The position numbers and the translations under genes were made by a program. DNA of 9,708 bases. Source: Pseudomonadota bacterium (GTDB lineage Bacteria > Pseudomonadota > Gammaproteobacteria > Halothiobacillales > Halothiobacillaceae). Below are positions 1 through 8,400 of the stretch, one piece after another. The notes beneath the pieces are model-generated. The model made no database searches and was not told where the DNA came from. It saw nothing but the letters and a program-made list of their open reading frames with translations. Every line of letters starts with the position of its first letter. Positions within the stretch are counted from its first letter, which is position 1. The stretch spans positions 1-9,708 of the forward strand of contig JAJYPA010000290.1 of the NCBI GenBank assembly GCA_021795795.1, read 5' to 3'.

Positions 1-2340
1 CATTCCCGCTATCTGCGGAGATAACCCCGGACAGTGCTGCCTGACCTGTTGAGAGCGTGGCGGCATTTGTGGTGTCGTAAACCTTGCTATTCGCCGTAAC
101 GCCGGTCACATAAAGCGGAGCAGGAGTGATCGTTCCTGTACCAGTGGCTGATGTCGGTAGCACATAGTTGGACATCAGGGTGCCGCTATTGGGGGTGTAA
201 GCAGAAGGCGTGAGTGTCGCAGAAAGGCCCTGTGTCCCGGCATTGGCACTGGCATACTGGGTCAGTGCCGACGCATTGATCTGCGCACCCTGGCTTCCTA
301 CAAAACCCGTAATGTTGTAGTTTGAGGAAGAAAGAATGGCTGTGGTGGTACCGTTATATACTTTGGTCGGGTTACCCTGAATGCTCACCGAGAGCGAAAT
401 GGGCGTAATCGTGCCGGTACCATAGCCATAGCTTGGCAGCACGTAGTTCGCGAGATTGGTACCAGCGTCCGCTGTAAATTCCGATTGGGTGAGTGGTGCG
501 GTGACGTTCTCGGAACCCGCATTCGGCGACGCGAAATTGCCGTCGATCGTCTGGTTGATCGTGGCACCCTGTCCTGTAGCAAAACCTGAAAATGAGAAGT
601 CGGACCCTGGAAGGATGATGGCTGTCGTTCCGTCGTATGGCTTTGTCGGATCATTGGTGATGGTGGCGTTGACCTGGTTGGCCGTCACAACAGCGGGCGT
701 AATCGTCCCTGACCCCGTAATGACCGCAGGGAGAACGTAGTTGGAAAGACTGGTTCCGGAATTGGCCGTGTAATTGGATGCCGTCACGTCGGCCGTGATG
801 GTTTCCGGACCCGCGTTGGCGGATGCATAGGTGCCAGTCGGTTGGGTCACCGCAGCACCCTGGCCGGTCACAAAGCCGGAGAGCACATAATCACTCGACG
901 GAAGCGATGGCACCGAAGTGTTGCCATCGTAAGCTTTAGTCGGGTTATTGGCGATCACGACCGCAATTAGGGCGGGGTCAATAGTCCCTGTGCCCGTCAC
1001 GGATGTCGGCAGGCTGTAGTTGGAGAGAGATGTTCCGCTATTCGGAGAAAAGTCCGCCGGCGTCAAAGCAACCGTCACCGCCTGTGTGCCTGCATTCGCA
1101 GACGCATACCCGGCCGAGGCATATTGCGGGATCGTAGCCCCCTGCCCACTCACGAAACCGGAAACGGCAAAGTCACTCCCAGACACCACTGCCGTTGTGG
1201 TGCCATCATAGGTTTTGGTGGGGTTGCCGGTGACGGAAATCGTCAAAGGCGCCGGCGTGATGTTTGCGCTCAAACCGGAGGGTTGCGACAGCGTGTAATT
1301 AGCGGCTTCCGTACCGGTAAGGGCAAATCCGCTGGAGGAAACGGCAAGGCCGTTGCCCACATTGGACTGCGAGAAAGTGCCCGTAGCCGACGCGTCAGAC
1401 AAGGTAACGTTGCTGGCATCCTGGCTCAGAACCCCGGAGAGCGCAGCCGGTGCCGTATTTAACGGATCGACAGCGTTGCCATCATAAACCTTGCTGGTCG
1501 CCGTAACGCCAGTGACGGTGACAGATTTTGGAGCGATGTTGGCGGTCAGGCCGCTGGGATCGACGATCTGATAGTTGGCCGCAGCGGTTCCGGTTAAAGA
1601 GAAACCGGATGCCGTCACCGCAAGATTATTCCCCGCGTTAGGTGATGCAAACACTCCGGAAGCCCCGGATGTGGACAACGTCACATTGCCCGTGTCCGTG
1701 GAAATGACTCCGTACAATCCGGCCTGACTCGTATTCAGTGTATCGGATGTGGTTCCGTCATACGTTTTGTTGGTCGCCAGAATGCCGGTCACGTCTACCG
1801 GTGCCTGAGTGATAGTTCCCGCGCCTGTCGCGCTGGTGGGTGTAACGTAGTTGAGGAGATTGGTCCCCGATCCGGCAACAAAATTGGAACTTGCGAAAGT
1901 GGCATCGACGGTTTGCGATCCTGCGCTCGCGCTGGCGTAACTGACCGCATTTGGCTGATTGACTGTTGCACTCTGCCCAGTCACAAAGCCCGTGATCTGG
2001 TAATTCGATGCCGTGAGTGTTGCCGTGGTTGTGCCGTCATAAACCTTCGTGGGGTCATTGACGATCTTGGCGGTCAAGGTGGCAGGGATAATGGTTCCGA
2101 CATTGGTGGTAATGGGCGATCCTGCCAACTGATACCCATAGACCGAAATTCCCGCAGAGTCGACAATGTTCAGATCGGAAGCTGCGCTGGGTGTCGTGAC
2201 AGAGATGCCTGTCCCCGCGTTGGATGATCCGTAAGATCCGACAAGTGAAGAAATCGTGTCGCCATCAATCAACCCTGATGTGGTGACGTTCGAGTTCGCA
2301 ATTGAAGCGGCGTTTGTTCCGTCATAGGTTTTACCGACCG
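1..2340 (-). repeat. Array of nine YDG/MBG repeats, period about 93 residues, inside the adhesin gene
   Basis: The tyrosine codons of successive YDG (or YNG, YDT) motifs lie at 2324, 2039, 1760, 1484, 1208, 929, 635, 356 and 77. The spacings are 276-294 nt, or 92-98 residues. Two sequence types can be told apart. Type A reads roughly PTKxYDGTTTA, then GFVxGQGA, ASANAG, LSNYVLP and TGTGTITPA. Type B reads roughly KVYDG, then ALSGV, NVTLS, GFxLTGTxAANY and SGLxANITPA. The order from the N-terminus is one divergent copy, then A, B, B, A, A, A, A, B. The ninth copy is cut by the window edge. Repeats of this kind form stalk-like beta-sandwich modules in bacterial surface proteins. Copies are clearly diverged at the DNA level, so this is an old array rather than a fresh tandem duplication. 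Confidence 0.9.
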
Positions 2341-3973
2341 TTCCGGACAGCCCCGTTACGTTCAGTGAGGCGGCTTGATTGTAGAGAAACCCATTGCCGG
2401 TTGTTGGGATTGGAGCGGTTTGATAGGGCGCGTTGATCTGGATGAAGTTCGGAGTGAGTCCACCGGTCGTGTCTTGGGCTGGATTTTGTGAGTACACCAG
2501 CCAACGGCCCGATGCAGAGGCCACCGCATTAGCGCCAGAGTTATTGATGAAGCTGGCGCCAGTTCCCAGCGTGACCCCAGTCCCGCCATCAATGGACACA
2601 CCAGATGCAATAGTCAAATTGCCGTTGGCGGCATCCATGACAACGGATCCTGCGCCACTGACATTCGCGTTGACGTTGACGCCACTATAGGCCGATAATG
2701 TAAGTGTCGCGTTGGCATTAGTCCAGGTCAGGGCGGAGTTAACATTGATGTCGCCAGCGCCAGACGATTGAGTGCCCGAACCGCTAGCGCCAGTCGCGGT
2801 GGTTTGCTCGGTCACGCTTGTGCCGCTATTCAGTGTGTTATCGATCGTGCTGGCTGCACTGGAATCGATCGTCAGGTTGACGGGGTCGACCAGCCACGTA
2901 CCGGATTGTCCGTTCTTGGCACTGGCGGTAATCGTTGCCTTGGCTGCGATATTGGCATGGGATGCTGAGGTCTCGATCTCGCCTCCGTGTTCGCCATTTG
3001 GAGCACTGGCGTCGAGGGTGCCACCGACGTTGACCGTGCCGGCCGTCATGCCGCCCAGCAGGGTGATGGTGCCATTGTGGTTCTGCACGGTCTGCGCCTG
3101 AACCACACCGGTATTATTCACCGCGCTGGCCAGCAGGGAGTCCTTGGCCCCCGCCGTCATGATGACATGCCCCCCGTCTGCAGCGATCAGTTGCCCATTT
3201 TCGGCAAGGGCGTTCAGGGTGTTTTTGTTGACGACCACCTGCACCAGCTGGCTGCCAGAAAAGGTAACAGAGACCTTACTACCACCTGCCAATGCGACGG
3301 TTCCCAACTGCGCTATGATTGTGCCTTGATTGGAAACCTGATTACCGATAAGAGCTACATAACCTCCAGACGCTGCGTGAATGGTGCCTTCGTTTATTAC
3401 CTGGCCCGACCCACTGCCAGAGAATGTCGTCGTGGCGCCATTCCTTGAGGGGTTCAGGGTGGAGGCCACCAGTCCGCCAACGTTTACCTGAGCGCTCTGC
3501 CCAAATAAAATCCCGTTGGGGTTGATCAGCCAGACTTGGCCATTGGCGTTGACATGCCCGAGAATAGTGCTTCCCTGGTTGCCAAGAATGTGATTCACAG
3601 CTAGTGAACTGGCGTTTGGTTGCACAAAGTTCACCGTCTGATGCGAAGCGACATTAAAGCTCTGCCAGTTCATGGAAAGCCGGTTGCTTTGCTGCGTGAT
3701 AGTCGTGGTGTTGGCGCTCTGGCTGATCTGCCCATGACCCGCCGTCACCTGTCCATCCACAGGTAGCGCATAGGCGTTACCGATGCCGCCGGCGAGAAGC
3801 AGGGCCGAACCCAGTAAGGACATGACGAAGCCAGTGGGAACGGATAAGGCAGACCGGATCACGCCCACACACCCAGCGCGAGGAGTGCCAGGCGAGGCGC
3901 CTCTGGCGATCTCGGATACTACTACCAGACAGCCGAGAGAACGACGCCACACCAGACTGTAGATCTTATTCAT
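1..3973 (-). CDS. Two-partner-secretion filamentous haemagglutinin-like adhesin with MBG/YDG repeats; C-terminal end lies beyond the window
   Basis: Secreted TpsA-type exoprotein, probably an outer-surface adhesin or biofilm protein exported through a TpsB pore. I translated the whole stretch on the minus strand: 1324 codons from the ATG at 3973-3971 to the left edge, with no stop. Residues 1-25 form an ESPR-type extended signal peptide (starts MNKIYSLVW, then VVVSEIARG). A hydrophobic core spans about 49-64, and the likely cleavage follows AYA at 67-69. The TPS haemagglutination domain covers about 70-185 and contains NPNGILFG at 151-158. Residues 185-345 are beta-helix-like (VNNTGVVQAQTVQNHNG at 285-301, GGEIETS at 330-336). 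A Ser/Thr/Asn/Gly-rich linker follows, with GRWLVYSQNP at 489-498. From about residue 545 onward there are nine YDG repeats. Cysteines in the translated N-terminal part are confined to the signal region (C15, C35). GAGGT lies 5 nt before the start. No TpsB partner gene is in the window. The family call is firm; the ligand is unknown. Confidence 0.93.
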   Translation of the reverse strand, partial: MNKIYSLVWRRSLGCLVVVSEIARGASPGTPRAGCVGVIRSALSVPTGFVMSLLGSALLLAGGIGNAYALPVDGQVTAGHGQISQSANTTTITQQSNRLSMNWQSFNVASHQTVNFVQPNASSLAVNHILGNQGSTILGHVNANGQVWLINPNGILFGQSAQVNVGGLVASTLNPSRNGATTTFSGSGSGQVINEGTIHAASGGYVALIGNQVSNQGTIIAQLGTVALAGGSKVSVTFSGSQLVQVVVNKNTLNALAENGQLIAADGGHVIMTAGAKDSLLASAVNNTGVVQAQTVQNHNGTITLLGGMTAGTVNVGGTLDASAPNGEHGGEIETSASHANIAAKATITASAKNGQSGTWLVDPVNLTIDSSAASTIDNTLNSGTSVTEQTTATGASGSGTQSSGAGDINVNSALTWTNANATLTLSAYSGVNVNANVSGAGSVVMDAANGNLTIASGVSIDGGTGVTLGTGASFINNSGANAVASASGRWLVYSQNPAQDTTGGLTPNFIQINAPYQTAPIPTTGNGFLYNQAASLNVTGLSGTVGKTYDGTNAASIANSNVTTSGLIDGDTISSLVGSYGSSNAGTGISVTTPSAASDLNIVDSAGISVYGYQLAGSPITTNVGTIIPATLTAKIVNDPTKVYDGTTTATLTASNYQITGFVTGQSATVNQPNAVSYASASAGSQTVDATFASSNFVAGSGTNLLNYVTPTSATGAGTITQAPVDVTGILATNKTYDGTTSDTLNTSQAGLYGVISTDTGNVTLSTSGASGVFASPNAGNNLAVTASGFSLTGTAAANYQIVDPSGLTANIAPKSVTVTGVTATSKVYDGNAVDPLNTAPAALSGVLSQDASNVTLSDASATGTFSQSNVGNGLAVSSSGFALTGTEAANYTLSQPSGLSANITPAPLTISVTGNPTKTYDGTTTAVVSGSDFAVSGFVSGQGATIPQYASAGYASANAGTQAVTVALTPADFSPNSGTSLSNYSLPTSVTGTGTIDPALIAVVIANNPTKAYDGNTSVPSLPSSDYVLSGFVTGQGAAVTQPTGTYASANAGPETITADVTASNYTANSGTSLSNYVLPAVITGSGTITPAVVTANQVNATITNDPTKPYDGTTAIILPGSDFSFSGFATGQGATINQTIDGNFASPNAGSENVTAPLTQSEFTADAGTNLANYVLPSYGYGTGTITPISLSVSIQGNPTKVYNGTTTAILSSSNYNITGFVGSQGAQINASALTQYASANAGTQGLSATLTPSAYTPNSGTLMSNYVLPTSATGTGTITPAPLYVTGVTANSKVYDTTNAATLSTGQAALSGVISADSGN

Positions 3974-3978
3974 TGCAT

Positions 3979-3983
3979 ACCTC
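3979..3983 (-). promoter_or_regulatory. Shine-Dalgarno site of the adhesin gene
   Basis: The minus strand reads GAGGT here, 5 nt before the ATG at 3973. Together with the ESPR motif beginning exactly at this Met (MNKIY), it fixes the start. The 93-nt gap to the aquaporin stop (3974-4066) shows no convincing terminator or promoter to my eye, so read-through transcription from the aquaporin gene is possible. Confidence 0.65.
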
Positions 3984-4066
3984 ACTTAGACTTTATCGAT
4001 GATGCAGATTTGGATAAGGGATCTGCGGCTCTCAAGCGCAGTATCCCGGTGGCCAAGTCTTCGCGA

Positions 4067-4768
4067 TCACTCCGTGGCCACAACCCGCATGGCGGCAAAC
4101 CAGCGGTGTACAGCACCTGCGATAATGGCGCCGACAATCGGCGCCAGCCAGAACAGCCAGAGTTGATGGATCCACGGCGCGCCCGCGATCAAAGCAGGCC
4201 CCGTGCTACGTGCGGGGTTCACCGATGTGTTGTCAATCGGAATGGAGATCAGATGAATCAGCGTCAGGGTAAGCCCGATAGCGAGACCCGCGAAACCCAC
4301 GGGTGCGCGGGCAGTCGTGGCACCCAGGATTACGGTTACGAAGAAAAAGGTGCAGACAATCTCGGTGATCAGGCAAGACAACAGACTGTATTTTCCGGGA
4401 CTCAGTGCGCCATAACCGTTGGAGGCAAAACTACCGATCTGGAACCCGGGTTTGCCACTGGCAATCAAATACAGCAAGCCTGCTGCAATGATCGCCGCTA
4501 GAACCTGAATCGCGACATAAGGCAGCACATCCTTACCGCTAAAGCGACCGCTGACCCAAAACCCGACGGTAACTGCCGGATTGAAATGCCCGCCAGAGAT
4601 ATACCCCACCGCATAAATCATGGTGAGAACCGTCAGGCCAAAAGCCAGAGCCACTCCACCGAAGCCGATGCCGTATTGGGGGAAGGTGGCATCAAAAATA
4701 GCAGCCCCACAGCCACCAAATACCAACCAGAATGTTCCAAAAAACTCAGCGCCAAGACGATGTTTCAT
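4067..4768 (-). CDS. aqpZ: Aquaporin Z, water-selective MIP-family channel
   Basis: Inner-membrane tetrameric water channel that allows fast osmotic water flux. The 233-residue length matches E. coli AqpZ (231), and the sequence aligns with it almost without gaps by eye ([11 protein letters not shown] at 11-21, [10 protein letters not shown] at 41-50). Both pore NPA motifs are intact, at 63-65 in SGGHFNPAV and at 184-186 in TSVNPARS. The aromatic/arginine selectivity-filter residues match the water-specific type: Phe43, His172, Thr181 and Arg187. That favours water over glycerol transport. Six hydrophobic membrane segments plus the two half-helices are visible. An AAGGA Shine-Dalgarno sequence lies 8 nt before the ATG. 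The gene ends 93 nt before the adhesin start on the same strand, so the two may share a transcript. No truncation or odd residue is seen. Confidence 0.97.
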   Translation of the reverse strand: MKHRLGAEFFGTFWLVFGGCGAAIFDATFPQYGIGFGGVALAFGLTVLTMIYAVGYISGGHFNPAVTVGFWVSGRFSGKDVLPYVAIQVLAAIIAAGLLYLIASGKPGFQIGSFASNGYGALSPGKYSLLSCLITEIVCTFFFVTVILGATTARAPVGFAGLAIGLTLTLIHLISIPIDNTSVNPARSTGPALIAGAPWIHQLWLFWLAPIVGAIIAGAVHRWFAAMRVVATE

Positions 4769-4776
4769 TAGAGGAA

Positions 4777-4781
4777 TCCTT
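4777..4781 (-). promoter_or_regulatory. Shine-Dalgarno site of aqpZ
   Basis: AAGGA on the minus strand, 8 nt before the aqpZ ATG at 4768. The spacing is good and it supports this start. The start also coincides with the conserved beginning of the family ([13 protein letters not shown]). Confidence 0.7.
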
Positions 4782-4805
4782 GTGTGATGAATCCATTGTT
4801 TGGTA

Positions 4806-4835
4806 CATCTCCACGAGGCTTCGCCTCAAGAGATG
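4806..4835 (-). promoter_or_regulatory. Strong two-part hairpin in the aqpZ leader
   Basis: Plus-strand CATCTC at 4806-4811 pairs perfectly with GAGATG at 4830-4835. Inside these, GAGGC (4815-4819) pairs with GCCTC (4823-4827) around a TTC loop. A 3/2-nt internal loop separates the two stems. The structure ends about 37 nt before the aqpZ start codon. It has no T-run, so it does not look like a terminator in either direction. It could be an mRNA leader structure, or a relic of a transposon end of the subterminal-hairpin type seen in IS200/IS605 elements. No transposase of that family is visible nearby. The pairing is certain; the role is unknown. Confidence 0.55.
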
Positions 4836-5405
4836 AGGTTCTTCCAAAACACCCTTTTAACAGGACCGGACTTGGTGAGGCCAGAAAATAGCACAACGCC
4901 ACGGTAGAGATCGGTAAGTTGCCCTGCAAGAAGCGTTCTTGGAAGAGGATTCCAAAACCATATCCCACCACCGAGCAGCGACAATGGAATGGATGCCTAA
5001 GACCTCTGGAGAACACTTGGGATCCTTATATCTTGTTCATTATCGAAACTCCTCACTTATTTTTAATGAGTAGCTTGCAGGTATTCAGTGGACATCAATC
5101 GTACTTACCTTTTAGCATGTCGACTTATTCACGCAACTCAATCCAAAGGATGAGGGCAACAATAACCTTATAGTCCACCCTCTGTTGCATATTGTGCGAC
5201 AACATCCCAATAGTGCTGAATATTCACGCATTCTCCTTTACTAAAACCTTGGTTATTCGGGTATGCCATCCTAGACAGACAGGATTTTGGTCAGTATTTT
5301 CTTCGAGCACAACGCTATTGGAACGCGTGTGTCAGTTGCAGTTTTTTTGCGTGCAATCCAAGGTCACCAAATCTTCTCTTTCCTCTTTCTCCACACTTGT
5401 GTAAA

Positions 5406-5477
5406 ATGATATCATGTATTGCGTATGTTTTTCGTACCGTAAAATATAATTATAGATCAATAGGATATGGATATCAT
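5406..5477. promoter_or_regulatory. Paired GATATCAT motifs flanking the candidate -10 box (possible operator)
   Basis: GATATCAT occurs at 5408-5415 and again at 5470-5477, 62 nt apart, about six helical turns. The first copy sits in a perfect 10-bp palindrome, ATGATATCAT (5406-5415); the second sits in the near-palindrome ATGGATATCAT (5467-5477). One lies upstream and one downstream of TATAAT, and the second ends just before the start codon. This would suit looping or autoregulation by the downstream regulator. In AT-rich DNA such short motifs can also recur by chance. Confidence 0.25.
5445..5450 (+). promoter_or_regulatory. Candidate -10 box of the regulator gene
   Basis: A perfect TATAAT lies 29 nt before the ATG at 5480, which would give a leader of roughly 20-25 nt. 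The best -35-like element, TTGCGT at 5419-5424, is 20 nt upstream. That spacing is longer than usual, so the promoter may be weak or need an activator. The match is to the sigma-70 consensus only. Confidence 0.4.
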
Positions 5478-5479
5478 AG

Positions 5480-8400
5480 ATGAGTACATACCTCTTCACC
5501 TTGCGCACACTCGGTCAATCCGTAATGGAAATACGAGGTAAACCTCTACATATTGGATCTCGGCACGTACGTCATCTCTTAATCTATCTTTGTGTCGTAC
5601 CGGGCTATCACGACCGCCAAATGTTAGCATCCTTGTTGTTTCCAGGTTATTCAGCCGATATTGCGCGCACCTATCTGCGCAAAGCCATCCAACAACTACG
5701 CCAGATACGCCCGTCCATTTTATTGCAGGCATATAAGGCGGGGATTCAGATGGATCTTTCCCAGCCCCTTTTCGTGGACCACACGCACTTCATGGCTTGC
5801 GACACGGGGGATGTGGCGTCCTGCCGCGAGGCAATAGCCCTCTACCGGGGGGTATTTCTTGCGGAGGAGACACGGGAAACGGCCTCCAAAGGATGGTGGA
5901 ACTGGGTAAGCGATATGCGGCACATAACTGATCAAAGACTTTCCCTGTGCTACGAAAAATGTGTGGCGGACTCCATCGCCAAGCATGATATCCATCGGGG
6001 CTGGAGCTTGGCGGAGGAATGGATGCGTAAAGCTCCTGGCATAGATTTGCCGCATCAAATGGCCATGGAACTTCTGATGGAGGATGGACGCAGGAGCGAG
6101 GCCATACACCTTTTCCAGGTATACGAGGAAAGGCGGGTGACCAGGTATGGCCGTAAACCTGGAGAAGCATTATATGCATTGGTAAAACGCCTGCATCAAC
6201 TGCGGCCGGTCGCGCCCCGTCCTGAACCGGTCACATCCCCAGTGCTTCAGCGCCGTTTTCTGACGGTGTTGACCATTCAACTGATACTGGCAGAGGACGC
6301 GGATGCCGAAGAAGAGATTCTGCGGCAACTGCAATACTATCGAGCCTTGGCGAAGATCGTTGCGACGCAATGCCAAGCGGAGGTACATATCAACGAGGAG
6401 GGGGGGATTGAATTACGTTTGGGACCAGACGCGCCGATGGAAGATGGACCGCGCCGGGCCTTATGGGCGGCACAGCAGATTGGGGAGAAAAGTCCAGCCG
6501 GGCATGCCCACAGCCTCGTCATCCATCATGGCTCAGCCTGGGTCGGAACAGATGGCCTGCTCATAGGTCATTTTCGATCCGCAATCTGCACCTTGAAAGA
6601 GGTCATTCAAAAGCGGCAAGGGGTGCTCCTGAATGCCGAGGCTTGGGAGTGGCTCTGTGCGCATGAGTTCCCTCGGTGCCTGGGACAGCCGCTAGAGTCT
6701 ATAGCGGCATATTATTGGCTGCCATTTACGGAAGGGTTATGGAGCAGCAGGGAGATATCGCAGGACACGCCACTGCACGGACGTAAGCGGGAATTGGGTG
6801 TACTGACGCAAGCGTTGGATGACCTGACGGCGGGTTCTGGTGGTCGGGTGGTTTGGATTCATGGTGAGGCCGGAGTGGGCAAGACGCATTTGGTGCGTAC
6901 CTTTCTGAATCAAATATCCACCTCAGTAACCACCGTTCAATACACCTGCTCTGCGGTGAATGCTGGAGCTTTCTTATACCCTATCGCCTCGTTGCTGCAG
7001 GACATTATGGGGGTCAGGACAGAATCCCTTGCCAGAAAAATACAGGCCATCCATTCCTTGCTGGATGCGGCCGATGAAAAAGATCCTTTGGTGCGCTCCC
7101 TGTGGGAGAACTGGTGGAGCCCGAAGGCCGAAACGCTGCACGGCGGAGAGTTTCGAGATTACCAGACGCTGCTTTTTGAAAGCATACACCGTGTGCTTAC
7201 CTGTCACCTTTTCACGGGACGCCGGGTTGTGGTCATTGAAGACCTGCAATGGGCAGACGCCGCCACCTTGAGGTGGCTGTATCAATACTTCCAGGGAATG
7301 CAACAACTGTCCGTCTTGATGCTCATCATCACCAGAGACTTCATGCCAACGATGATCGGGGTGGCACAGCACGAAGCCCTGCTCGACCTCTCGCCCTGGG
7401 ACGCCGGAACGGCACGGAGTTATCTGCGACAATTAGCCCACTGGCACGGGGATCCTGTCGCGGAGGATGCCCTCATCGCTCGCAGTCGTGGTATTCCATT
7501 TTATCTGAAAATACTGTCAGGAAATCCTGCCACATCCTCCGAGCATCTACCGACTGCCCTCCAGGATGCGCTCGATATACACATCGCGCGCGGAATGAAG
7601 GCGTTAGACCTGCTTCAGGTGTTTGCCGTTGTCAATGATGTCGTTTCGGTACCCCTGCTGCTGGCGGTTCTTCCCCAAAGGGATCAAACGGCCTGTCTAT
7701 ATGATCTGGACCAGCTCGTACAACAGGATTTGCTGCAAAACATTTCCGACGGCTGGCAGTTCCGTCACGACCTATTGAGGGATGCCGTCCATTCGGGAAT
7801 TCCCGATTTTGTCCGGCGGGATCTGCATGCAAGGGTGGCGTCAGTTTTGGAACAACAGGGTGCTGAACCCTCATTATTGGCGTGGCACTACGCTGCGGCG
7901 GGTTTGGAGGATCAGGCATCCCGGCATACCTTACACGCTGCTCAAAAAGCCTTGTCGCTTGGAGATTATGGTCAGGCCCAAGAATTCCTAACTGCGTTGG
8001 GGCAGGCTGGCCATATTCACCTGGAGGGACGTGAAAGATTGCAAATGAATGCGTTAGATTTCTTTGTCCATAAGATCACCCAAGGATATTCCAGCTCCAC
8101 ATTTAACGCACTAAAGCGGTTTGGGGATGAATGTTTCCACCAAAAACACTGCGGGCTGTTTTACCTTTCTTATCGATACGCACAGTGGTGCGTAGCAGCT
8201 GCCTGTGAGGGAATCGGCGCTGCGTTGGAAGTTATTAGATGCATGGAAAATGAATCTTATGAGGATGTTGATCCGCAACTGGTTGTCAATCTCACGACTT
8301 ATATGAATGGATGGAGTCTTTTCTGGATGGGCGATTTGAGGCGTGCCCATTATTACCTATCGGCATCTATACGGAACTGGAGAGGAGAGTGGGATGTAAT

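Larger units (their letters stand above)
4769..5040 (-). pseudogene. Possible decayed 5' end of a second ESPR-type exported protein gene
   Basis: On the minus strand, ATG at 5040 starts MNKI and is followed at once by TAA (5028-5026). The same frame then stays open for more than 80 codons, to a TAA that overlaps the aqpZ ATG. GAGGAG lies 8 nt before this ATG. MNKI after a GTGAGG leader is also how the adhesin at 3973 begins. Just after the stop comes VFSRGLR, which can be laid against VWRRSLG of the adhesin's ESPR with a one-residue shift. The match is short, and the rest of the frame resembles nothing I recognise. It may equally be a chance frame or a four-codon leader peptide. Nothing here supports an active protein gene. 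Confidence 0.2.
4836..5479. other. AT-richer divergent intergenic region without a supported gene
   Basis: This stretch separates the leftward aqpZ-adhesin genes from the rightward regulator. Short open frames on both strands have no recognisable family and no consistent ribosome site. Composition is visibly richer in A and T than the flanking genes, especially after about 5020. A 9-nt direct repeat TTCCAAAAC occurs at 4842-4850 and 4950-4958. The promoter signals for the regulator lie at the right end and are listed separately. No clear promoter for aqpZ was identified. Confidence 0.6.

Noticed and set aside
1..2340. CRISPR-like array suggested by regular spacing near 280 nt
   Set aside because: The period and the conserved YDG-containing translation show protein-coding repeats. 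There are no short identical repeats with unique spacers.
456..3448. Several plus-strand open frames of 60-150 codons across the adhesin gene, including 2987-3448 and 1124-1462
   Set aside because: They lie opposite a continuous 1324-codon minus-strand frame with clear TPS and YDG motifs. The low stop frequency is a by-product of the repetitive codon use.
4010..4501. 163-codon plus-strand frame opposite aqpZ
   Set aside because: It is antisense to an intact, highly conserved aquaporin gene, and its product looks like low-complexity shadow sequence.
5342..5347. T-run after TTGCAG as a possible rho-independent terminator
   Set aside because: I could not find a stable GC-rich stem directly before the T-run on the plus strand, and no gene ends just upstream.
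4919..5404. Short plus-strand frames in the intergenic region (4919-5173 and 5192-5404)
   Set aside because: There is no recognisable family, no good ribosome site, and the surrounding composition looks non-coding.
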